Positions 18,276 through 27,476 of a stretch of DNA of 64,000 nt are shown here, piece by piece. The translations under genes and the position numbers were made by a program. The notes beneath the pieces were generated by a model that saw only the letters and a program-made list of their open reading frames with translations, did no database searches and was not told where the DNA came from. How positions within the stretch are numbered: the stretch's first letter is position 1; each line of letters starts with the position of its first letter. Source of the stretch: Psychrobacter aestuarii (GTDB taxonomy: Bacteria > Pseudomonadota > Gammaproteobacteria > Pseudomonadales > Moraxellaceae); contig NZ_CAJGYT010000001.1 in the NCBI RefSeq assembly GCF_904846035.1, positions 434,001-498,000 of the forward strand, written 5' to 3'.

Positions 18276-18785
18276 TTAAGACAAGCGCATACCCTCTGCT
18301 ACCGCCTCTTTAGAGAGCACTAAAGTCACACTGCGGCTGCCGTCGTCCTGTTGCACCATACGAACGGTGAGTATAGGCGGCGGCAGATAACCCTCGGCAC
18401 GGCTCGCCCATTCAATCAATATCAATGCCCCAGCCTCATCAAGATAATCATCAAAGCCAATAAATGACAGCTCCTCTGGGTCTTGTAAGCGGTATAAGTC
18501 GGCATGATAGACCGCGCGGCGCTGACCAGCATGCGTTATGTCATACGGCTCAACCAACGTATACGTGGGGCTTTTGACCGCGCCAGTATGCCCAAGCGCC
18601 CGTAACCAATAGCGGGTCAAGGTGGTCTTGCCTGCCCCCAAATCGCCCGATAGCCAGACACTGCCTGTCAGCGGCAACGCCGCCAACTGCTGCGCAAGCA
18701 AGGCGGTGTCGGCTTCTGAGTGCAAAACGTATTGCCAAGAGACAGTGCCCGCTTCATCTTCGGTGTGACGGATTGCTTTAAGCAT
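18276..18785 (-). CDS. tsaE: tRNA threonylcarbamoyladenosine biosynthesis ATPase TsaE
   Basis: 169 residues. Walker A GDLGAGKTT at 47-55, followed by KSPTYTLVEPY and YHADLYRL, identifies TsaE (YjeE). It supports the TsaBD complex that makes t6A37 in ANN-decoding tRNAs. Its start overlaps the queD-like stop by 8 bases, indicating coupling. E. coli has amiB between tsaE and mutL; here it is absent. Confidence 0.94.
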   Translation of the reverse strand: MLKAIRHTEDEAGTVSWQYVLHSEADTALLAQQLAALPLTGSVWLSGDLGAGKTTLTRYWLRALGHTGAVKSPTYTLVEPYDITHAGQRRAVYHADLYRLQDPEELSFIGFDDYLDEAGALILIEWASRAEGYLPPPILTVRMVQQDDGSRSVTLVLSKEAVAEGMRLS

Positions 18786-19380
18786 TAGGGGTCACCTGCA
18801 AGGTTACCTCAGGGTTGATAAAGCGCTCGCCGCGGGTCAGCTTGTCATACATTTCAGAGTCGTGCCATTCTGCACGCACTTGCGGGCTAAACTCAAAGTC
18901 TGATAAAGCCAACGCGCCCATTTGTGCATTGTGTACATCTTCAGAAAAACACTGCGCGTAGCCTGTGGCCGTTTCATGCGCAATCACGGAGTACACGCTG
19001 ACATCGGCTTCGCCATTTTGCATCTGTGTTTGCGCCAATATTTGCTCCGCCCAGAAAAAAATCACACGTGAAAACTGCTCGGCAGAGGGCGATACTGGCA
19101 GCGCAATCCAGCGGGCGCTGAATTTTTTGCACGCGTCAATATATTCTGGGTCGTCATCTTGCCAAAAACAGATGGCATGATCAAAGCTGTCAATCATGTC
19201 TTTAATCGACGATTTAAGCAGACCAAAATCATACACCATCTGACCATGGTCAAGACGCTGGGCTTCTAAAATCAGCTCAATCTGGTAGCTGTGCCCGTGA
19301 ATAGAGCGCTTGCAGCGATCTGAGCTACAGTTACGCACGATGTGGGCATTTTCAAATTTAAACAGTTTACGAATACGCAT
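18778..19380 (-). CDS. queD: 6-pyruvoyl tetrahydropterin synthase / 6-carboxy-tetrahydropterin synthase (QueD) family
   Basis: 200 residues from ATG 19380. Zinc ligands H13, H28 and H30 are present (FENAHIV and SIHGHSY) with a Cys at 23, in the place of the catalytic Cys. QueD converts 7,8-dihydroneopterin triphosphate to 6-carboxy-tetrahydropterin for queuosine synthesis. The protein is longer than the ~120-residue E. coli enzyme, with extra segments around residues 60-130. No other queuosine gene is nearby, so the specific reaction is inferred from the family only. Confidence 0.78.
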   Translation of the reverse strand: MRIRKLFKFENAHIVRNCSSDRCKRSIHGHSYQIELILEAQRLDHGQMVYDFGLLKSSIKDMIDSFDHAICFWQDDDPEYIDACKKFSARWIALPVSPSAEQFSRVIFFWAEQILAQTQMQNGEADVSVYSVIAHETATGYAQCFSEDVHNAQMGALALSDFEFSPQVRAEWHDSEMYDKLTRGERFINPEVTLQVTPNA

Positions 19381-19586
19381 ATCAATCAACCAAAACCGTG
19401 ACTACCACGGTATCCTTATTATCTTATCGTACGTGACCCTGACTGCCATCGTCAGTGGCGCATCAGCACTATAGTATAGCAAACCTGTCTCTATCCGTAA
19501 GCCTGTATCCATCAACTGCCCTGACACGTCATCTCGCGTGCGCGCGATGCGCCCGTTTTAATTATAAAAAATTGAGCACAAAAAAC

Positions 19587-19619
19587 AAAAAGGACGCGAC
19601 CTGTTGGTCTGTCCTTTTT
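19587..19619 (-). terminator. Rho-independent terminator downstream of nlpD
   Basis: AAAAAGGAC...GTCCTTTTT with an inner GACC-TGTT-GGTC stem. It is T-rich on both strands and lies 60 bases after the nlpD stop, upstream of the queD-like gene. Confidence 0.85.
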
Positions 19620-19678
19620 GCGGATACCTCGGGCTTGTGCATGAGGAAGTTTAGCCGCCCATCACATGCTTGGTGCGA

Positions 19679-20452
19679 TTAGCGCCCAAGTACGGTACGT
19701 GGGTCAATGGGGCTGCCACCCAGGCGCACTTGGAACTCAAGGGCGACTTGATTGGTCTGTCCTGTGCTGCCCATGCTGGCGATACGTTGCCCGCGTTGCA
19801 CCGCATCCCCTTCTTTAACCAACAATTCGCTGTTGTGCGCGTAGGCGGTGATGTAGTCATTGCTGTGGCGAATCATGATAAGGTTGCCATACTCTTGTAG
19901 ACCATTGCCTGCATACATAACTGTACCTGACTGGCTGGCATATACAGGGTCGCCACTTTGTCCTGCAAACCACATGCCCAAGTTGTTGCTTTGGGCATCA
20001 AAGTTACGAATGACTTGATTGCGCGAGGGATAGTCGTAGCCTGTCGCGGTGTTGCTGGGCGCATTATAGTCAGGGGTACTGCTGGCAGGTGGCGTGCTGG
20101 TCGCAGGTGCTGGCGTATAGCGCGGTGTGTTTTGTGCTTGCTGCGCACCACGGTCGTTGCCTTGCCACAGCTTGAGCATCTGCCCGCTATAGATGGTGTA
20201 TTTGCTGTCTAGATTGTTCAATGCGCCGATTTGACGGTAGCTAAGATTGTAGCGTGACGCGATTTGGCTTACGGTATCGCCGCGCTTGACCTGATAGTAA
20301 TTTGGCACCCCTTGCGCATTGGTAATGATGGTCGGGCCTGACATGTTCTGAGTCTGGTACGTCGGTTTGGTGGCACAGCCTGCCAGCGCAAGTAGCGCCG
20401 CACAAGTGGCACTGACAGCAGCAATTTTGGCAGCAGAGTTGAGTCGATTCAT
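19679..20452 (-). CDS. nlpD: NlpD-like LysM/LytM lipoprotein, probable amidase activator
   Basis: 257 residues from ATG 20452, with AGGA about 8 bases upstream. It has a lipobox (ALAGC), a LysM domain (YYQVKRGDTVSQIASRYN), a Pro/Thr/Ser linker and a C-terminal LytM (M23) domain. The domain keeps YAH but lacks the metal-ligand HxGxD and HLHFE residues (WFAG and VALEFQ instead). It is therefore likely non-catalytic, as in E. coli NlpD, which activates amidase AmiC at the septum. It is downstream of surE; pcm and rpoS are missing from the classical surE-pcm-nlpD-rpoS order. Confidence 0.88.
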   Translation of the reverse strand: MNRLNSAAKIAAVSATCAALLALAGCATKPTYQTQNMSGPTIITNAQGVPNYYQVKRGDTVSQIASRYNLSYRQIGALNNLDSKYTIYSGQMLKLWQGNDRGAQQAQNTPRYTPAPATSTPPASSTPDYNAPSNTATGYDYPSRNQVIRNFDAQSNNLGMWFAGQSGDPVYASQSGTVMYAGNGLQEYGNLIMIRHSNDYITAYAHNSELLVKEGDAVQRGQRIASMGSTGQTNQVALEFQVRLGGSPIDPRTVLGR

Positions 20453-20549
20453 ACTAGCATTCCTATCTTTAATGCAATTAACAAATATCAAAGCGGGCGG
20501 GTCGGCAATTATTATGCCACACACGCCTGCAACGCGCTTATGTGACCCG

Positions 20550-21365
20550 CTATAGGCTCAATGCGGCAAAAGCGCGGGTGGCTTCGGTTGAGGTGTGGTG
20601 CAATCTGACGGTAGAGAGGCTGATGTAACCTGCCGCAACGGCGTCATAGTCGCTCATTATCGCTGTATCCGCATCAGCGTCCGCCATCGCTTGCGGAGCG
20701 TCTGCCGTTGATTTGCGTAGAGACAACCAATAAGCATCACGGCCACGAGGGTCGGTGATGGTGTGTACAGGACGCAAAATCTCACGATGACCAAGGCGCG
20801 TCATACGAACGCCTTGTATCTGCGCTTGTGTCGCCACATTGGGCACATTGATATTGAGCACATGATACGGCAATCCTTTGAGCGTCGCCAACAGTTCTTG
20901 ATTGCTGACCAAGCGGGCGATGTTCTCGGCAGCGAGCGCGTAGTTGCCATTTGGGTCTTGACCCGTACTATCAATCGCCGTACCGACCAACGAGGTGGCG
21001 ATGGCAGGCACGCCAAACAGCTGCGCGGTCAGCGCCGCACCAAAGGTGCCTGAATACATGACATCTTGACCCATATTAGCGCCAGAGTTGATGCCCGTTA
21101 TCACGCAATCAAACGTCGTGTCTTTATACAGTTCATGCAATGCCAAATACACACAGTCGGCGGGGGTACCATTGACCGCGACAAATCCTGATGCCAAGCG
21201 GTGCGTGTATAACGGCGCTGAGATGTGCAGCGCACTGGCACTACCACTTTGCTCGGTATCGGGAGCGACCACCACCACCTCGCCCAAGCGGGAGAGCGCC
21301 TCATACAGCGCCAGCAGTCCAGGCGCTTGCACCCCATCATCATTACTGATTAAAAATCTCATCAT
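20550..21365 (-). CDS. surE: 5'/3'-nucleotidase SurE
   Basis: 271 residues; the adjacent ATG codons at 21365 and 21362 are both possible. Metal-site motif ISNDDGVQAPG at the N-terminus, then APDTEQSGSASA and ITGINSGANMGQDVMYSGT are diagnostic. SurE is a metal-dependent nucleoside monophosphatase. It probably forms a unit with the nlpD homologue 97 bases downstream. Confidence 0.95.
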   Translation of the reverse strand: MMRFLISNDDGVQAPGLLALYEALSRLGEVVVVAPDTEQSGSASALHISAPLYTHRLASGFVAVNGTPADCVYLALHELYKDTTFDCVITGINSGANMGQDVMYSGTFGAALTAQLFGVPAIATSLVGTAIDSTGQDPNGNYALAAENIARLVSNQELLATLKGLPYHVLNINVPNVATQAQIQGVRMTRLGHREILRPVHTITDPRGRDAYWLSLRKSTADAPQAMADADADTAIMSDYDAVAAGYISLSTVRLHHTSTEATRAFAALSL

Positions 21366-21693
21366 CGCGCAATCATCACTATAAAACGGGTATGGATACA
21401 GAGGTTATCTGTGTTGGCTGTCATCATTTTGGTTTTGATTATAGACCAATACGCCCATACCTTAAACCAAGCGCCGCGATGGCGCAACTGCCGACACACA
21501 GATACAAATCCTGCACAAGCTGCCAGCTTCGTATGAGGTGCGCGTAACCTTAGTACATTTATGCGCTTTATGTTGCTGGCGTGCAAAATTCAATCACAAG
21601 ACCTCTACACAGAGGCCGATATTTTGTGTGACATTTAATTTCATTCCCATTACCATAACCGTATTAAATCATGTAAAGCGAGTGTGATACCGA
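21366..21693. other. Divergent intergenic region surE / 21694 gene
   Basis: About 330 bases, AT-rich. A small CCTCT-ACAC-AGAGG hairpin lies near 21601-21616. No gene or clear promoter core was identified. Confidence 0.35.
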
Positions 21694-22128
21694 ATGACCA
21701 ATCAATCGATATTATCTGTTGTTTCTGTTACCAAAAAAGCCTTAGCCAAAGTCGGTGTGGCAGGCGCAGTTTCTGCGCTGGCGATGCTGTCGCAAACCTC
21801 TAATGCTGCCAGCAACAACGCCACGACCATCCCACTAGACATGTCAGGGATGAACATTACCAAGCACGAAATTGCAGTGATGCAAGTGTTGTCTGAAATT
21901 TGTCCGTCTATGTTAAGCGGCAATCAAAAGCAGCGCTTTTATAAATCTTATAACACCCAACTGCACGAGCTGATGCCGACGCTTGAAGACCCCAAAGCCG
22001 CCATTCAGTATTTGTCAACGCAGCAAGACTATCGTCAGATTTTGCAAAGCATTCGCAGCTGGACGATGAGTTTTTCTAAGCAAGACAACAAAGCCTTGTG
22101 TGTTGACTTGGCGAACGCAGAGGTTTGA
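21694..22128 (+). CDS. Hypothetical secreted protein
   Basis: 144 residues. The N-terminus has Lys residues then a hydrophobic stretch (VGVAGAVSALAMLSQTSNAAS), a plausible Sec signal with AxA-like cleavage. The mature part is helical, with two Cys (one in SEICPSML, one in KALCVDL) that could form a disulfide in the periplasm. I cannot assign a family function. It stands alone, divergent from surE, and a candidate terminator or small RNA lies 180 bases downstream. Confidence 0.72.
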   Translation: MTNQSILSVVSVTKKALAKVGVAGAVSALAMLSQTSNAASNNATTIPLDMSGMNITKHEIAVMQVLSEICPSMLSGNQKQRFYKSYNTQLHELMPTLEDPKAAIQYLSTQQDYRQILQSIRSWTMSFSKQDNKALCVDLANAEV

Positions 22129-22271
22129 TCGGTACGACTTCCCTATCAGACCCATCACACGCGCTTAATGGACTGATATGTTATTTGCTCTCATGATTTT
22201 TATATTGTATTAAGCGGTGTGTTTTTCTTAGCCATTTCGGTTTGTGCGTCTTTGATTTATTAACACCAACG

Positions 22272-22341
22272 TATAATGACAGACCCCACTCTTATCTTTT
22301 TGTTTGCGCCCATTGCCCTATCAGGCTGTGGGCGTTTTCTT
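22272..22341 (+). ncRNA. Possible short RNA or promoter-terminator unit upstream of the PBP5-type gene
   Basis: A perfect TATAAT at 22272-22277 lies about 30 bases before a hairpin CGCCCA-TT-GCC-CTATCA-GGC-TG-TGGGCG (22307-22334) followed by TTTTCTT. Together they could produce an RNA of about 55 bases. The -35 is weak (TTGATT, 14-base spacing). Alternatively the hairpin is the distant terminator of the gene ending at 22128. The rest of 22129-22484 shows no gene. Confidence 0.3.
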
Positions 22342-22484
22342 GTGCCGATTCATTTGTATTTTGTGTAACGCTGGGCTAAGCTGATAGTCAAGCACAGCTC
22401 AGTACTTGTTGTAGAAACTGGGCAATTTGGCTGTGTGATGATTTTTATCGATGACTCTTTTGTTTTGACAATAAGCGCGGCGCT

Positions 22485-23684
22485 ATGACCTTACTTGCTT
22501 GGATGGCTTCTTTTCGTTCTGCGTGCCTGCCGCGTTGGGCACTGCTTGTGGCGGTTGGCGTCAGCAGCACTTTGTCAGCACAAGCAGTGATAACGCCCCC
22601 TGATATCGATGCCAGCGCTTATGTGCTGATGGATTACAACACTGGTGAAATATTGGCACAAAAAAATGCCAATACGCCGCTGCCACCTGCTTCACTAACC
22701 AAAATGATGACCAGCTATCTGATTGAGCAACGTCTGAATGACAACACCTTGCGTGAGAATGACGCGGTGCTGATGAGTGAGCGCGCGTGGTGCCGTGGCA
22801 GCAGCAGCCAGTCCTGTATGTATGTGCCTGTCAATGAGACAGCGAGCGTCATCGATATGCTGCGCGGTATCATCATCCAATCAGGCAATGATGCCTCAAA
22901 AGCCATGGCCGAGCATCTTGCAGGTGATGAAGCCTCGTTTGCTGATTTGATGAATGAAGAAGCCAACAAGCTTGGCATGACCCAAAGCCATTTTGTCAAT
23001 GCCACAGGCATGCCAGAGACAGGACATGTCGCCTCGGCACGTGACTTGGCCATCCTTGCCCGCGCTATCATAAAAAACAGCGGCGACTACTACCCGCTCT
23101 ATGCTGAGCCGAGCTTTACCTATAACGGCATCACCCAAGGCAATCGCAATGCGCTCTTGCTGACTGATAGCAGTGTCGATGGTCTTAAAACAGGGCACAC
23201 CAGTGCCGCAGGCTATTGCTTGGCGGCCTCCAGCAAACGCGAGCAGATGCGCCTGATTTCTGTGATTTTGGGCAGTAAAAGCGCGCAAAGCCGAGCAGAT
23301 GACTCACGTGCTTTATTGAATTGGGGCTTTGGGCATTTTGTGACGGAAATAAAAGCCAGCAAAGGGCAAGCGGTGACCGAAATACCCGTCCGTTATGGGA
23401 CAGCCGAACAAGTCGCTATCGTGACCAACGATACCTTGCAGGTCTTGACCACCAAAGCCGCCGCAGAGCGCATCACCACAGTACTTGAAGTGCCTGAGCA
23501 TATCGAGGCGCCTATTGCATTGGGGCAACCTATCGGGCGACTGGTCGCGGTTATGGACGGTCAAGCTGTAGCGGCTGTGCCTGTGGTCGCAAGTGCGGCA
23601 GTGACCAAGACAGGCTGGTTCAGTACCTTGTGGCAACGCTTAGGCTATTGGCTAAAAGCCAAGCTACAAAGCAATGATGCTTAG
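22485..23684 (+). CDS. D-alanyl-D-alanine carboxypeptidase, PBP5/6 type
   Basis: 399 residues. After the signal peptide, SxxK is S70-L-T-K73, SGN is 133-135 and KTG is 235-237, the three S11 active-site motifs. The C-terminal beta domain (residues ~285-380) ends in WFSTLWQRLGYWLKAKLQS, an amphipathic helix that would anchor it to the inner membrane, as in E. coli DacA/DacC. It trims the terminal D-Ala from pentapeptides. It could be named dacA or dacC; sequence alone does not decide. Confidence 0.93.
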   Translation: MTLLAWMASFRSACLPRWALLVAVGVSSTLSAQAVITPPDIDASAYVLMDYNTGEILAQKNANTPLPPASLTKMMTSYLIEQRLNDNTLRENDAVLMSERAWCRGSSSQSCMYVPVNETASVIDMLRGIIIQSGNDASKAMAEHLAGDEASFADLMNEEANKLGMTQSHFVNATGMPETGHVASARDLAILARAIIKNSGDYYPLYAEPSFTYNGITQGNRNALLLTDSSVDGLKTGHTSAAGYCLAASSKREQMRLISVILGSKSAQSRADDSRALLNWGFGHFVTEIKASKGQAVTEIPVRYGTAEQVAIVTNDTLQVLTTKAAAERITTVLEVPEHIEAPIALGQPIGRLVAVMDGQAVAAVPVVASAAVTKTGWFSTLWQRLGYWLKAKLQSNDA

Positions 23685-23763
23685 CAATCGCTTAAGTTCA
23701 TATTTTCGTTCTACGCTACTAAGCAATCTACAGCATCAAAACTCTAGCGCCAAAAACGCAGCG

Positions 23764-25656
23764 CTATAACCAGCCCAGCCATTTTTGTAGTAAAGTATAG
23801 AGCATCTCGCTACTCTCTGTTGACGCGTGGCAATAGTCGATGCCTTCTGACTTTAGCTCATGCTCGATATCGTTAAACGTCTGAAACTTGTATTCAGGAT
23901 ACCAATAAATCAGTAGCGGACGGTGATGCCGCTCTTGGTCGCGGATATGATGGGTAATATGAATGGCTCTGTCGGGCAGCACGTCCTCTGCAATCATCAC
24001 CACATCGGCGTCCGTGGTTATCGACAGCGCCTGTTGCTGCTGAATCATGTCCACCTGCGCGCCCAAACGCTGTAGCACCTCGACCATAGCCACACTGTCC
24101 GTGCTTTCGTAGTAGTAGTGAATACTCAGCCCTGCAAAGCACTGCTGCATATGCACTGGCTGATAGGTGTTGCGTAGCGGCATCACGACCTTAAACTTAC
24201 TACCCGCGCCAAGCTGACTTTTTACGTCAATTGATGCGCCCAGCAAGTGCAGGATTTGCTTAATCACAGGCAAGCCCACTCCCGCGCCTTCATGTTCACG
24301 TGTGTGCGTGGGGTCTACCTGAAAAAAGGGCGTAAAAATATCGTCCAGATACTTCTCTTCAATACCTATCCCCGTATCGGCAACCGTGACCTGCCAGCGA
24401 ATGGTCTGGTCAAAATGCTTTAATTCTGATTCAACAACAATCTCGCCTGCATGGGTAAATTTCAGCGCATTCTCAAGTAAAGTACCCAAAACTTGCTTGA
24501 TTTTTTCGACATCGCCTTCTAAGGCATAATCCACATGATGCACTTTGCTGATCAGCTCAAGCTGTTTTTGCTTCGCCTGCGGCTCAAACTCAGCAAAAAT
24601 ATCAGCAAGCAGCTGTAGCGGATTAAAAGTCGTCAAACGCACACTCACCTGCCCGCGCTCGATTTTATTGAGCTGAATAATCTGCTCAAGCGTACTGTCA
24701 AGATGCTGACTGCCTTTACGAACCATATTCAAAATGTCTTTTTGCTCGGTATTGAGATACTGCGGATTGAGCAGTTGCAGGCCGCCTGAGATGGCGTTGA
24801 GTGAGGTTTTTAGCTCGTGGGTAATCATGCTTTGAAAATTGTGCCGCTGCACATCAAGGGACAAGTCTTTATTACGCAGCTTTTCTTCCAAATCGGCAAA
24901 GTCTTCAATCTTTTTTTCTGCCGTTTGTAAGCGGTTAAACAGGTTAATAAACGCGCGGCGAATCTGCCGCAAGTCATCAAACTCCATGTTTTGCTGAATC
25001 ACGGGCAGCTGCTTTAGTTCAGGGTTGTCGTTGACCACCTCACAGACACTTGCCAGCTCCGCGATGTTTCTTGTTGGCCAATTTAACTGCCGTATTACCA
25101 GCCAAATGAGCGCAACGCCAATCGCCATCAAGCCAAGCCACAGCAGCAAGTCATAACGTATCCAGTTGTAGCGCATCTGCTCTACATCTAAGGTGACATT
25201 GATATAGCCCTTAAGACGGGTTTCGCTCTCATCCGACAGCGCATTTTGTGTCTCTGCCAGCGCGTTATTGGTACTTAAGTCGCCTGCCGTCACCGCACGG
25301 TTAAAGCTGACATTGTGCGCGAACAAGGCCGTCGACCAATCGTTTCGACGCGGCATGCTTTCGCTGTCTTCAAAGGTGGTAACGGGGTAATCGGTAGAAT
25401 AAAAAACAATGCTTTGGATATTGCTGTCATCTTCTAACAAGCGGCTGACCTGCTGAGCGACAATCTCAGCGCCATTCTCAGCCGCCGCACTGACCGCCAG
25501 CATTTCCGCCAATTCTTCAACATAAATACGTTTTTGTTGATAGTGATACACGCAGCCATAGACGATAGAAAACAAGGTGACTACGAGTGATGTCACCACC
25601 ATAATACGGATGATTGTTTGCTGAATAAACGTGGATACGGTCTTATGTGTACGCAT
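23764..25656 (-). CDS. Orphan sensor histidine kinase with degenerate C-terminal receiver
   Basis: 630 residues. Membrane segments at ~15-35 and ~170-188 enclose a periplasmic sensor of about 130 residues. A HAMP-like linker and coiled coil follow, then HisKA with the phospho-His at about 280 (THELKTSLNA). HATPase_c boxes are N (TLLENALKFTH), G1 (ADTGIGIEE), F (FTPFFQ) and G2 (GAGVGLPVI). The last ~125 residues look like a receiver, but lack the N-terminal acidic pair and carry Glu (about 557, in IAEDVLP) where the phospho-acceptor Asp would sit. No response regulator is adjacent. Signal and partner are unknown. Confidence 0.85.
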   Translation of the reverse strand: MRTHKTVSTFIQQTIIRIMVVTSLVVTLFSIVYGCVYHYQQKRIYVEELAEMLAVSAAAENGAEIVAQQVSRLLEDDSNIQSIVFYSTDYPVTTFEDSESMPRRNDWSTALFAHNVSFNRAVTAGDLSTNNALAETQNALSDESETRLKGYINVTLDVEQMRYNWIRYDLLLWLGLMAIGVALIWLVIRQLNWPTRNIAELASVCEVVNDNPELKQLPVIQQNMEFDDLRQIRRAFINLFNRLQTAEKKIEDFADLEEKLRNKDLSLDVQRHNFQSMITHELKTSLNAISGGLQLLNPQYLNTEQKDILNMVRKGSQHLDSTLEQIIQLNKIERGQVSVRLTTFNPLQLLADIFAEFEPQAKQKQLELISKVHHVDYALEGDVEKIKQVLGTLLENALKFTHAGEIVVESELKHFDQTIRWQVTVADTGIGIEEKYLDDIFTPFFQVDPTHTREHEGAGVGLPVIKQILHLLGASIDVKSQLGAGSKFKVVMPLRNTYQPVHMQQCFAGLSIHYYYESTDSVAMVEVLQRLGAQVDMIQQQQALSITTDADVVMIAEDVLPDRAIHITHHIRDQERHHRPLLIYWYPEYKFQTFNDIEHELKSEGIDYCHASTESSEMLYTLLQKWLGWL

Positions 25657-25765
25657 GCTGATTAATCATGTTAGAACGCCTGCATACTATAGTACATGAT
25701 AAATACCGTGGCGGGTATCACCACATAATCTAATGATGCAGGTATTTTTGCTGAGATAAAACGAC

Positions 25766-25790
25766 ATAAGGCGTGATAAACACGCCTTAT
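25766..25790 (-). terminator. Hairpin downstream of der, probable terminator
   Basis: Perfect 10-bp stem ATAAGGCGTG / CACGCCTTAT with a 5-base loop. The following minus-strand sequence has only a short T run (CGTTTTATC), so termination may be moderate. It lies 18 bases past the der stop. Confidence 0.6.
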
Positions 25791-25808
25791 ATTTGAATAG
25801 ATACTGCT

Positions 25809-27233
25809 TTACTTGCGCTTTTTGGTCGGCTTTTTGCCGTCCTTTTTGTCTTGTACCCATTTGCGTTGACGCAGTTGTTGGTTTTTTGCCTTTACAGGCG
25901 TGTCATTGCGATTGGCATACGGGTTTTCATTCAATTTAAAGACCACGTTTAGCGGCGTGCCTTCAAGTTTAAATACCCCTCGGAACTGGTTTTCCAGATA
26001 GCGCTGATAGCTCTTTGGTAGTGAGCCTGTCTGGTTGCCATGAATCACAATCACGGGTGGATTGTGCCCGCCGATGTGCGCGTAACGCAGCTTGATACGG
26101 CGCCCTGCAACCGCAGGTGGCGGATTGGCGGTGACCGCGTCTTGCAAAATTTGCGTCAGACGACTGGTTGAGACGTTAAACATCGATGAGTCGTACGCGC
26201 GGCGAATCGATGGATATAGGTTGCCCACGCCTGTGCCATGCAAGGCTGAAATCAGATGTATTTTTACAAATGGAATAAAGCTAAAGCGGCGATCCATCTC
26301 AATCTTAATAAAATCTTTTTGGTCTTGGGTGAGACCATCCCATTTATTAATGGCAACAACCAGCGCGCGTCCTTTATTGAGCGCATAACCAATCATGTGC
26401 AAATCTTGATCAACGATGCCTTCTTGCGCGTCAATCACGATGACAGTGACGTTTGAGTCTTCGATGGCTTGCAAGGTCTTGATGACTGAGAATTTTTCAA
26501 CTTTTTCATTAATACGTCCACGGCGGCGCACGCCTGCGGTATCAATCAATACATAATGCTTGCCATCGCGCTCATAAGGGATGTAAATACTGTCGCGAGT
26601 CGTGCCTGGCATGTCATAGACCACGACACGCTCTTCGCCGAGCAGACGGTTTACTAGGGTCGATTTACCCACGTTCGGACGACCAATAATCGCAAGTTTT
26701 AGACCATCTGGCTCTTCGATTGGGCTTTGGTCTGGCATATCTGCGGTGATGTCTTCAAGCAGATTGCCCAAACCGCGACCGTGGCTTGCCGCCATCGGGT
26801 ACGGCTCACCCAAACCCAGCGCATAAAACTCTGCGGGCGCAGCATCATGCACGCCATCTATTTTGTTGGCAACCAGATAAACGGGTTTACCCAAGGTATG
26901 CAAAAATTTGCCAATCTCTTCATCTGCACCAATCAAACCTGAGCGCGCATCGGTCACAAACACAATGATGTCCGCTTCATGAATGGCGGTGTGCGACTGC
27001 TCGGACATATAGTCATCAATATTGCCACTGCCATCGTCCGCTTCACCGATGCCGCCTGTATCCACAACGATAAACGACTTGCCTTCATACTCGGCATCAC
27101 CGTATTGACGGTCGCGCGTCAGACCCGACATGTCTGCCACCAAGGCCTGACGGCTTTTGGTGAACTGGTTAAATAAAGTGGATTTACCAACATTTGGACG
27201 ACCAATTAAGGCAACCACGGGTTTGATACTCAT
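25809..27233 (-). CDS. der: GTPase Der (EngA), 50S ribosome assembly
   Basis: 474 residues with two tandem G domains, each with GRPNVGKST (residues 11-19 and about 185). Each has its own DxxG and NKxD (VANKIDG and AINKWDG). A C-terminal KH-like domain and a very basic tail ([14 protein letters not shown]) follow. Der is an essential 50S maturation factor. It ends the ispG-hisS-yfgM-bamB-der series, though a 243-base gap with a small hairpin (27407-27428) separates it from bamB. Confidence 0.97.
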   Translation of the reverse strand: MSIKPVVALIGRPNVGKSTLFNQFTKSRQALVADMSGLTRDRQYGDAEYEGKSFIVVDTGGIGEADDGSGNIDDYMSEQSHTAIHEADIIVFVTDARSGLIGADEEIGKFLHTLGKPVYLVANKIDGVHDAAPAEFYALGLGEPYPMAASHGRGLGNLLEDITADMPDQSPIEEPDGLKLAIIGRPNVGKSTLVNRLLGEERVVVYDMPGTTRDSIYIPYERDGKHYVLIDTAGVRRRGRINEKVEKFSVIKTLQAIEDSNVTVIVIDAQEGIVDQDLHMIGYALNKGRALVVAINKWDGLTQDQKDFIKIEMDRRFSFIPFVKIHLISALHGTGVGNLYPSIRRAYDSSMFNVSTSRLTQILQDAVTANPPPAVAGRRIKLRYAHIGGHNPPVIVIHGNQTGSLPKSYQRYLENQFRGVFKLEGTPLNVVFKLNENPYANRNDTPVKAKNQQLRQRKWVQDKKDGKKPTKKRK

Positions 27234-27476
27234 GTGATACTCTCAGTGACAAACGATAATGACAGCAGGTACGCTGCTTTGAATGGATAAATAAAAATAA
27301 ACCTGCGCCTATAATAACAGACCAGAAGTGGCTACAGTATCATTATGGCTAGGTGCGCATCATGGGCGCATAGATTACGTCAAATAAGCGCTTTCTACAA
27401 GGCATGAAACGCTGACTGAGCAGCGTTTTATGTGTCTTACCGATACGTTGTTTGAGATGACTGCAAATATTGCCGA

